A stretch of 36,906 nt of DNA from an uncultured bacterium (GTDB taxonomy: Bacteria > Muiribacteriota > Ozemobacteria > Ozemobacterales > Ozemobacteraceae): positions 1-36,906 of the forward strand of contig ONIU01000021.1 of assembly GCA_900317935.1 (NCBI GenBank). The letters run 5' to 3'. Below the pieces are notes generated by a model, which saw nothing but the letters and a program-made list of their open reading frames with translations, searched no databases and was not told the origin of the DNA. Below are positions 30,218-36,906 of this stretch, in pieces. How positions within the stretch are numbered: the stretch's first letter is position 1; each line of letters begins with the position of its first letter. A program made the position numbers and the translations under genes.

Positions 30218-32719
30218 ATGATAAAATATTACATTGGTATAGATTTAGGAACAACAAATAGTTCTATTGCATCTTTTGATGGAGAGCATGTTCGTATTTT
30301 TAAGAGTCCGGAACAGAATGATGTTACACCATCTGCGATAGTAATAGATAAAAGAGGAAATAAATATGTCGGAAAAAGAGCATACGATATAGCCCCTATT
30401 TATCCTGATAATTCTGCTCTTCTTTTCAAGCGATTGATGGGAAGCAGCACTAAGATTAAGTTTTCATATATCAAAGAAGAAAAAACACCAGAAGAGTGTT
30501 CTGCTGAAATATTAAAGGTTTTGTTTGGCTACCTTCCGGAAGAGGTAAAAACTAGTGAAGAACTTGGAACTGTAATTACAATTCCGGCAGCTTTCAATCA
30601 GATGCAGAAAGATGCTACCGTAAAAGCAGCAAATATGGCTGGTATTGGCAAAATCGCCTTGATGCAGGAACCTGTTGCTGCTGTAATGAGTGTGATGAGG
30701 AATGATAAAACTGAAGGCATTTTCCTCATTTATGACTTAGGTGGGGGAACTTTGGATATTGCAATAGCTGAAAGCAATAACAGCAGAGTCAGCCTCTTAG
30801 CAAATGGTGGCATTCAGATGTGTGGTGGAAGAGATATAGACAGAGCCATTTTTGATAATATAGTAAAACCCTGGCTTATGAAAGAATTCAAGCTGCCCCA
30901 AAACCTAAATGCCAGCAATAAATATAAAAGACTAATCAGATTGGCTTATTGGGCTGTTGAAAGAGCTAAGATAGAACTTTCGTCCAGAGAGGAAACAAAT
31001 ATAATCTTGAATGAACTAGAGGCTTCATTACGAGATGAGTCTGACGAAGAAATCTATATTGATATTCCATTAACAAGAAAAGATATCGAGCCTTTTATAG
31101 ATGAAAGAGTTAAAGAATCGGTAGAAGCTATTGAAGAAACCTTAGAAAAAGCTTCCTTAACTGCAAAAGATATAGAAAAAATTATATTCATCGGTGGCCC
31201 TACTAATTACAAACCCTTAAGAGATAAAATTTGTGACCGAATAGGAATAATAGGTAGTAATGATTTGAATCCAATGACTGCTGTTGCAGAAGGTGCAGCT
31301 ATTTTTGCTGAATCAATAGACTGGAAATCTAATGATAATTCCAGAAAAAGTTCAAAGAATAAAATAACATCACAATTAGGTTCTATCAAACTTTCTTTTG
31401 CTTATATATCAAGAACTCCAGAATTAAAAGCAAGAGTCAAAGTTCAAATTGAAGGTTCTATAATTGATGGCTGTGAATTTCAGATAGATAGTCTTGATAC
31501 CGGTTGGTCATCAGGCAAACTGAAACTGACTAATAATGCTTCTTTGTTTGTAAATCTTTCAAAAAGTGGTGATAATAATTTTAAAGCCTTTGTTTTTGAT
31601 CCTTATGGAAGACTTGTAAATATTCCGAATAGCATTCTCACAATAACAAGAACTGCTGCTGTTATAGATTCAATAACTGCTAGTCATTCTATAGGCGTTG
31701 CTGTAAAAGATGATAATGCTAATGGTACAAGACTTGAATGGCTTATTAAAGCTGGTGATACTCTCCCCAAAAAAGGGAATGCTCATTTTAAAGCTGCAGA
31801 AACTTTAAAAGCTGGAAGTAACAGTTCTTTAAATTTTAAATTATTTGAGGGAGAGATATCTGACCCTATTACAGATAACCGCAATATTGGAACTCTAAAA
31901 ATCCGTGGAAATGATATAGATAGTAATATTAATGCTGGGGCTGATTTGATATGCGAATATGAAATGCTTGATTCGGGCAATATCATTCTAAATGTCTCTA
32001 TTCCAAGTATAGGAACCTCAATAGACTCTGATCGCAATTTCTATTCTCCTCAGGAAGGTCAGATAGATTATTCTACTTCAACAGAAAAAGTTATTTCTGA
32101 CACAGAAAAGCTTTCGGATAGAATTGAGTTTATTGAAGATAAAGGAATAAAAGATTCAAACATAATAGATATACGTGATAAAATTAATAAAATTAAGAAT
32201 CTTGTTTCTGAATCAGATGATATAGAGAAGAATCAAGAAGCTCAGGAACGTCTTCTTGAAGCAAAAAAACTCTTAGCAAAAATAAAGAAGAAACATATAA
32301 AAGAAGTTCGAGAGATTGATCTGGCTGATATGTCTGATTTTTTTGATAGGCGTGTTAGACCTTATGCGAAAAAATCTGAAATAGAAAGTTTTGAAGCATT
32401 AAGACGTTCGGCGAAAAGAGATATTGAAAGAAACAACCGTAATTTTGAAAATTCTATTGAAGAAATTAGATATTTGAATTTTGATGTTCTTATCAGACAA
32501 GACTGGTATGTTATTGACCGGTTTAAATATGCTGCAAATACTCATTATAACTATTCTGATAAGTCGGTTTATAAGTTATTGATTATTCGTGGAGAAAACA
32601 TGATTCGTGCCAATGACATTGATGGATTGCGAAAAGTATTGTTTGAATTGGCAAAGATTAGAATTGTTGACGACAACGATTATTTATTATTAGATGAAAT
32701 AAATATAATAAAGAGTTAA
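30218..32719 (+). CDS. Hsp70/DnaK-like chaperone with extra beta domain
   Basis: The 833-residue protein (canonical DnaK ~640) has a complete ATPase domain: IGIDLGTTNSS (6-16), FKRLMG around K71, QEPVAAV with E151, DLGGGTLD (173-180), GGPTN (327-330). After it the hallmark DnaK linker (VLLLDV) is absent. In its place lies a ~100-residue beta-rich insert (~388-485; VKVQIEGSIIDGCEFQIDS). A beta domain (~486-605), a spacer and a helical lid (~625-833) follow, resembling a substrate-binding region. The first frame begins at a TTG at 30203 inside the previous gene, but AAAAGG before the ATG at 30218 decides the start. ATP-driven folding or remodelling is inferred. Confidence 0.85.
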   Translation: MIKYYIGIDLGTTNSSIASFDGEHVRIFKSPEQNDVTPSAIVIDKRGNKYVGKRAYDIAPIYPDNSALLFKRLMGSSTKIKFSYIKEEKTPEECSAEILKVLFGYLPEEVKTSEELGTVITIPAAFNQMQKDATVKAANMAGIGKIALMQEPVAAVMSVMRNDKTEGIFLIYDLGGGTLDIAIAESNNSRVSLLANGGIQMCGGRDIDRAIFDNIVKPWLMKEFKLPQNLNASNKYKRLIRLAYWAVERAKIELSSREETNIILNELEASLRDESDEEIYIDIPLTRKDIEPFIDERVKESVEAIEETLEKASLTAKDIEKIIFIGGPTNYKPLRDKICDRIGIIGSNDLNPMTAVAEGAAIFAESIDWKSNDNSRKSSKNKITSQLGSIKLSFAYISRTPELKARVKVQIEGSIIDGCEFQIDSLDTGWSSGKLKLTNNASLFVNLSKSGDNNFKAFVFDPYGRLVNIPNSILTITRTAAVIDSITASHSIGVAVKDDNANGTRLEWLIKAGDTLPKKGNAHFKAAETLKAGSNSSLNFKLFEGEISDPITDNRNIGTLKIRGNDIDSNINAGADLICEYEMLDSGNIILNVSIPSIGTSIDSDRNFYSPQEGQIDYSTSTEKVISDTEKLSDRIEFIEDKGIKDSNIIDIRDKINKIKNLVSESDDIEKNQEAQERLLEAKKLLAKIKKKHIKEVREIDLADMSDFFDRRVRPYAKKSEIESFEALRRSAKRDIERNNRNFENSIEEIRYLNFDVLIRQDWYVIDRFKYAANTHYNYSDKSVYKLLIIRGENMIRANDIDGLRKVLFELAKIRIVDDNDYLLLDEINIIKS

Positions 32720-32722
32720 AAA

Positions 32723-34135
32723 ATGATAGCTAGCTGGTTCCCTCAAAATTATGAATTAAGAGATTATCTTGTATTAAAGAAGTTGCTGTTTGCTTCTCAT
32801 GACTGGCAGATATTTAGCTGTTTTTTTGAACAGAATTGTTTAATAGTTAATGAAAATTTGGCTGATTATTGGTTTGATTTAGGTATTAATAAAGGTTTTT
32901 TTGAAAAAATATCAGTTGATTTGAATACTTATTATTTTGTTTACTCTGATAAAGATATTCCGATTACTCCAGTTTGTTCACCTGATTCAATACATGCAAT
33001 TAAAAAATATTTAAAGTTTGATGATGCGCTTTCTTTTGCTAAAGCTATATCCAATACAAGAAAACTAGGAATAAAAGATTCTTTTGAAAACGCTATTTAT
33101 GTTGAAAAGCTTAGTCTGGTTTTACCTGTTCCTGATGCTGACAATAAAGCAGACGATAAAACTGTATTAGCATCATATATGTCTGGTGGTGTCAGGGTTT
33201 CTGCAGATAATGATTCTATTATAAGGGAATTGATGATAAATGTTTCAAAGGAAGAGTATGAAGAAATATTCAAAGCTGCAGAAATAGATTTAACTCTTTC
33301 AAAAGTAAGAACGAAAAATAAACGACTATCTAATGAAGAAAAAGAAGAAACAAATAGTGAAAAAAAAGAATTCTCATTACCTGGAAGAAAGGAATTAGAA
33401 AGCTTTTTTAAAGACTATGTCATAGATGTTGTAGAGAATTCAGAATACTATATACGCATGGGAATTGAATTCCCCTCCCCTTTTATATTACAGGGACCTC
33501 CAGGATGCGGCAAAACTTATGCAGTAGAAAAATTAACTGAATATCTTGATTGGCCATGTTTTTATATTGATTCATCAACTGTAGGTAGCTCTTTTATTCA
33601 CGAAAGTAGTAAGAAAATATCAAAAGTATTTGATGATGCTGTTGAAGCTGCACCTTCGGTTATTGTTATTGATGAGATGGAATCTTTCTTAAGCAATAGA
33701 GAATCAACTCACACACATCACTTAGAAGAAGTTGGAGAATTTTTAAGAAGGATACCTGAAGCAAAAGACAATAAAGTTTTGGTTATTGCTATGACGAATA
33801 TGATTAGTTCTATTGATTCTGCAATTAGAAGAAAAGGCAGATTTGATCATATCATTGAAGTAGGAATGCCTACTGCTGAAGAAATAGAAATGGTTATTGA
33901 TCATTTCTTAAAACCATTGCCGCACTCTGAAATAGACAGCAAAAAACTTAGCAAGGAATTGGAAAATTCATCAATGGCTGATGTAGATTTTGTTTTAAGG
34001 GAAAGCGCAAGATTAACGGCAAAAGAGCATTTAGACAATATATCTCAAGAAACAATTGATAAAGTTATTAAATCATATAAGTCGAAATCTGAAAAGAATA
34101 AAAAGACACCAGGTTTTAGAGTAAATAAAGATTAA
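32723..34135 (+). CDS. AAA+ ATPase with unknown N-domain
   Basis: The 470-residue protein has an N-terminal ~220-residue domain of unknown fold and a single C-terminal AAA+ module. Walker A is GPPGCGKT (258-265), Walker B VIVIDEME (313-320), sensor 1 VIAMTN (N359) and the Arg finger region AIRRKGRFD (R370 or R373). The ATPase part resembles the Cdc48/FtsH/proteasomal branch. It has no protease domain. It starts 3 bases after the Hsp70-like gene stop, with GAG/AAAGAG upstream, and precedes the J-like gene by one base. A hexameric unfoldase or remodelling role alongside the Hsp70 is inferred. Confidence 0.85.
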   Translation: MIASWFPQNYELRDYLVLKKLLFASHDWQIFSCFFEQNCLIVNENLADYWFDLGINKGFFEKISVDLNTYYFVYSDKDIPITPVCSPDSIHAIKKYLKFDDALSFAKAISNTRKLGIKDSFENAIYVEKLSLVLPVPDADNKADDKTVLASYMSGGVRVSADNDSIIRELMINVSKEEYEEIFKAAEIDLTLSKVRTKNKRLSNEEKEETNSEKKEFSLPGRKELESFFKDYVIDVVENSEYYIRMGIEFPSPFILQGPPGCGKTYAVEKLTEYLDWPCFYIDSSTVGSSFIHESSKKISKVFDDAVEAAPSVIVIDEMESFLSNRESTHTHHLEEVGEFLRRIPEAKDNKVLVIAMTNMISSIDSAIRRKGRFDHIIEVGMPTAEEIEMVIDHFLKPLPHSEIDSKKLSKELENSSMADVDFVLRESARLTAKEHLDNISQETIDKVIKSYKSKSEKNKKTPGFRVNKD

Positions 34136-34136
34136 A

Positions 34137-35780
34137 ATGAAACTTATAGATAATCCTTTTTATATTTTAAAATGTATGCCTGAAAGCTCTAAGTCTACTA
34201 TTCATGAACAGGCTGAAGAAAGAAGCTTTGATATTGATGAAAATATCTGCAAAAATGCAGAAAACATATTGATTAATCCTAAAAAACGATTGCAAGCTGA
34301 AATAAGCTGGTTCCCAGGATTTGAAATAAAAACCGTTTCAGATAGGGTAAAAGCTGTTATTACAGATTCAAGAAAATATATTTCAGATTTAATTATATGT
34401 AAAACAAAAAACTATTTGGCAGAGGCAAACCTTCTTGCTTTTGGGTTAGAAGAGGTAAAGAATGTCTCAGAATGGTCAAATGATGAAATAAGAATGGCTG
34501 CTTCCTTCCTTTGCACATTTTGTGAAAAAATCAATGTGGAAGATAGTATAAATAAAATATTGTTAAGCAGAGAAAAATCTAAGTTTCCAACTAATATATT
34601 AGAAGAGGACGCTGTTTATTATATAGATGAGCAAAAACATTATTATGAGAAAACTCTGTATGACTTTTTCCAGAAAATAGATTCAGAGGCAATTGTAGAT
34701 GTTCTTACAAAAATGGCCAAAGAATCGACTAATTCAGGAAGAAATACCTGTAAATGGTATTTGCTTGAAAATCTTATTTCAAAATATGAAATGGATTTAT
34801 CTGATTTTATATCAGAAGAGAAATCAATAATAATAGAAGATTTAGATTCTATTGAGCAAATTGTTAGTTCTAATAAGGATGATAACTTTAATGATCTTTT
34901 TTATAAACTCGAGAAAGATTTAAATGATTGGAAAACAAATCTCTATCCCATAATGGTTATAAAAATGGGCCGCGGTTTAAATGATGAAAACAGTGAAAAC
35001 ATCTTTTATGCCATCAGAAAACTTATGCTTGTTTTGGTTAATAATTATAGTAAATATTCTTTTTCTGTAAGATTAAACAAACTTTGTGGAAATATATTTA
35101 CTGAATTAAGAAGTGTTCAGGATTTAATAAATAGCGATTATAGTATATTGAGTAGTCTTGCTCAAAAGGCTGATGATGAAGCTAGAGAAACCAAGGCTTT
35201 TATGGAGTTTCAGCATGAATGGGGTACATTGATGAAATCTTCTGTAAAAACCACTGAAAAAACAATAACTATTGACGGTAATGATACTTACAATTATGAA
35301 GATATAGAAAAAATAAAATGGTCAAAAAAGGTTGATAGCTCATTTTCAAATGAACTTGTAATGACTATTCAATTTGTAGCAAAGAATAGATTGATTCCTG
35401 TAATGCTGGTTCCAGATTCTGAGATTGTTTATGACAGATTAACAGAAATATTATGGAGAGGCTGTGGAGATCTGATTATAAATAGATATTTGAATGAATT
35501 AATACAAGGTAGAAGTATTACTTTGGGACCTATTGTTCTTTTCGATTATGGTATTCAATTGACTACTAAAGGTTTTATTTTTTCATCTACTCAGTTTTAC
35601 ACATGGAGAGACATAAAGTCCGTCTCATATGATAACGGGGTTTTTGAGTTAATAGGGCCTGAAGGCTATAAGTTCTCTATAGACACTGATAGTGAATATA
35701 ACCTTTTGGCTATCTATGTAATACTTAATAAGTTTTTTAAAGATGGAAACGGTATTCGCATAAGCAGCCTTATCCAATGA
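34137..35780 (+). CDS. J-like protein without HPD, with C-terminal PH-like domains
   Basis: The 547-residue protein opens with a J-domain-like helical pattern (NPFYILKCMPESSKSTIHEQ, then ICKNAENILINPKKRLQAEI and SWFPGF). The His-Pro-Asp triplet that stimulates Hsp70 is absent. The middle (~70-350) is all-helical. The C-terminus holds two beta-rich modules of PH/bPH-like type (TITIDGNDTYNYEDIEKIKW and IVLFDYGIQLTTKGFIFSST... DIKSVSYDNGVFELIGP). It starts one base after the AAA gene stop, without a clear ribosome binding site of its own. I infer a co-chaperone or adaptor for the Hsp70 encoded in the same cluster. Confidence 0.65.
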   Translation: MKLIDNPFYILKCMPESSKSTIHEQAEERSFDIDENICKNAENILINPKKRLQAEISWFPGFEIKTVSDRVKAVITDSRKYISDLIICKTKNYLAEANLLAFGLEEVKNVSEWSNDEIRMAASFLCTFCEKINVEDSINKILLSREKSKFPTNILEEDAVYYIDEQKHYYEKTLYDFFQKIDSEAIVDVLTKMAKESTNSGRNTCKWYLLENLISKYEMDLSDFISEEKSIIIEDLDSIEQIVSSNKDDNFNDLFYKLEKDLNDWKTNLYPIMVIKMGRGLNDENSENIFYAIRKLMLVLVNNYSKYSFSVRLNKLCGNIFTELRSVQDLINSDYSILSSLAQKADDEARETKAFMEFQHEWGTLMKSSVKTTEKTITIDGNDTYNYEDIEKIKWSKKVDSSFSNELVMTIQFVAKNRLIPVMLVPDSEIVYDRLTEILWRGCGDLIINRYLNELIQGRSITLGPIVLFDYGIQLTTKGFIFSSTQFYTWRDIKSVSYDNGVFELIGPEGYKFSIDTDSEYNLLAIYVILNKFFKDGNGIRISSLIQ

Positions 35781-35781
35781 C

Positions 35782-36714
35782 TTATTTAGACTTTAACCTG
35801 TTTTCATCTAATTTAAACATTATTAATGGTGGCATAGAAACCTGAAGACTTTCAAATTTTGTTTTGATACCAGTTACAAGACCAGAAACATTTTTTGTCA
35901 GTTCTGCTGTATGCAAAGTAGTTTCGGTGGTAGCTTTTCTTTCTAATAGTTTTGGAAGATTGTCTTCTGCCCACTTCTTTTGAACTGCTAACGTTGCTTT
36001 AGCTTCATCTAAGGCAACAAGAAGAGTTTCTAAGTATTTTTTATTGTTTTTAAGCATTTCAATGTTTTCTGAATCATTCTTTTTAGGCAGCTCTTTTTCA
36101 ATTTCTTTAATCTGTTTTGAAATTTTATCTTTATTATCTGCAATCATTCTAGGATAATCATTTGCTGCACTTGAAATAAATTCATTATGCATATCAATTA
36201 AACATTTTAAGCAAATAAGATAAGTTTGATAGTATTCTATTGCAATGTCATAGTTGCTTGGATTTCTGTTAACTCTTTCTTCATACTTCTTTATGATAGT
36301 ATTGATGTTTTCAAGGGAAAAAGTGAGCTCTATGACTTCATTATTTGGCCTATTAGAATCATCATAAGCTTCTTCTCTTGTCTTAACTATATGTTTTACA
36401 TAATCAGATTTACTATCAGAAGGTTTTGAAGACAAACAGTTTTTCAATTCATTTTCTTTGCTATCTAATACTTTCTGTAATTTCTGCTTTTCTGATTTAC
36501 CGCCATACCAAGGCTTTTTGGAACTTGCTTTTTCTACCTGTTTTTGGGCTTTATAAGTTTCCTTAGCTCTTTTTATAATAATATCTTCAATTCTGTTTAC
36601 GATGGAACCAACCCAGCTAGGGCTTCTATCTGGTCTTTCTCCACCTATTGTACCTGCAATTAGACTATTATTCAAAAGAAGAGAAAAAAGTAAACCAAAA
36701 ATCAGCTTTTTCAT
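35782..36714 (-). CDS. Secreted coiled-coil protein of unknown function
   Basis: The 310-residue protein has a signal peptide (MKKLIFGLLFSLLLNNSLIA, cleavage near IAG) and then an almost wholly charged helical, coiled-coil-like body (for example SEKQKLQKVLDSKENELKN). There is no recognisable domain. AAGG lies 8 bases before the ATG. It converges on the chaperone cassette: its stop lies one base from the J-like gene's stop and there is no hairpin between them. Function unknown. It could be an exported client or an unrelated envelope protein. Confidence 0.75.
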   Translation of the reverse strand: MKKLIFGLLFSLLLNNSLIAGTIGGERPDRSPSWVGSIVNRIEDIIIKRAKETYKAQKQVEKASSKKPWYGGKSEKQKLQKVLDSKENELKNCLSSKPSDSKSDYVKHIVKTREEAYDDSNRPNNEVIELTFSLENINTIIKKYEERVNRNPSNYDIAIEYYQTYLICLKCLIDMHNEFISSAANDYPRMIADNKDKISKQIKEIEKELPKKNDSENIEMLKNNKKYLETLLVALDEAKATLAVQKKWAEDNLPKLLERKATTETTLHTAELTKNVSGLVTGIKTKFESLQVSMPPLIMFKLDENRLKSK

Positions 36715-36841
36715 TGTTTTGACCTTATTTATTATAATATTTAGAACAAATTATATCATAATAAGTAAATTAAAAAAAACTCATATAAAACTTTTAAGAA
36801 ATATAGAGGTATAATATTTCATAAATAATTCAGGAGCTTAT

Positions 36842-36906
36842 ATGATTAGTAAAAATATATTCCTATCTATTATTTTTTGTTTTTCTTTATTTAACTTATC
36901 ATATGC
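36842..36906 (+). CDS. 5' end of a secreted protein
   Basis: An ATG with AGGAG 5 bases upstream and TATAAT at 36810-36815 opens a frame that runs off the window. Its first ~22 residues (MISKNIFLSIIFCFSLFNLS...) form a standard Sec signal peptide, with probable cleavage after a YA at the window edge. Nothing else of the protein is visible. Confidence 0.75.
   Translation, partial: MISKNIFLSIIFCFSLFNLSY

Noticed and set aside
30203..30218. Upstream TTG start for the Hsp70-like gene
   Set aside because: It would overlap the GrpE-like gene's last codons and leave AAAAGG inside the coding region. The ATG at 30218 has the ribosome site at the right spacing.
34137..34340. Standard DnaJ with an HPD motif
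   Set aside because: No His-Pro-Asp triplet occurs in the N-terminal 65 residues. The similarity to J domains is in helix pattern only.
29223..35780. Chaperone cassette as a known anti-phage system (for example BREX or CBASS)
   Set aside because: No restriction, nuclease, cyclase or effector toxin gene is present, and the AAA+/Hsp70 composition does not match those systems. A defence role would be speculation.

Overview
The window is an AT-rich bacterial chromosome segment. It reads like an uncultured, probably anaerobic, Gram-negative-type bacterium. The clues are rubrerythrin, a type III glutamine synthetase, the rplU-prp-rpmA gene order, a lipoprotein, several Sec-secreted proteins and a prepilin-like protein. 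No gene fixes the phylum, so I do not assign one. Codon use is standard. TTG and GTG starts are common, and several genes without a Shine-Dalgarno site appear to be leaderless.

Layout. 1-90: the 3' end of a 5S rRNA gene and its terminator. 200-2450: a frameshifted small membrane protein, a methyltransferase, and an HTH regulator paired with a 4-TM protein. 2454-6500: a HAD-type 5'-nucleotidase and two paralogous amidohydrolases in tandem. 6649-16000: a lipoprotein, a GGDEF protein coupled to a UshA-like protein whose metal site has decayed, a UvrD-type helicase, a tiny membrane peptide, and a SpoIID-like protein coupled to a TPR protein. 16000-19040: a gap with a 51-residue membrane protein and a long stem-loop, a dihydropyrimidinase, then rpmA, prp and rplU. 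19181-24376: GSIII, a heptad repeat tract, a creatininase-like pseudoenzyme, a two-TM protein, a five-unit palindromic repeat array and a prepilin-like protein. 24432-28078: three secreted hydrolases (subtilase, esterase, endonuclease I). 28203-29069: rubrerythrin and a PC4/YdbC-type protein.

29223-35780 is the most distinctive part. Five tightly packed plus-strand genes encode a single-pass membrane protein, a short GrpE-like protein, a non-canonical Hsp70, an AAA+ ATPase and a J-like protein without an HPD motif that ends in PH-like beta domains. They look like one dedicated chaperone/unfoldase machine, possibly membrane-tethered. A secreted coiled-coil protein converges on it with only one base between the stops, and the 5' end of another secreted protein closes the window.

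Functional calls come from motif reading alone. No database search was run.
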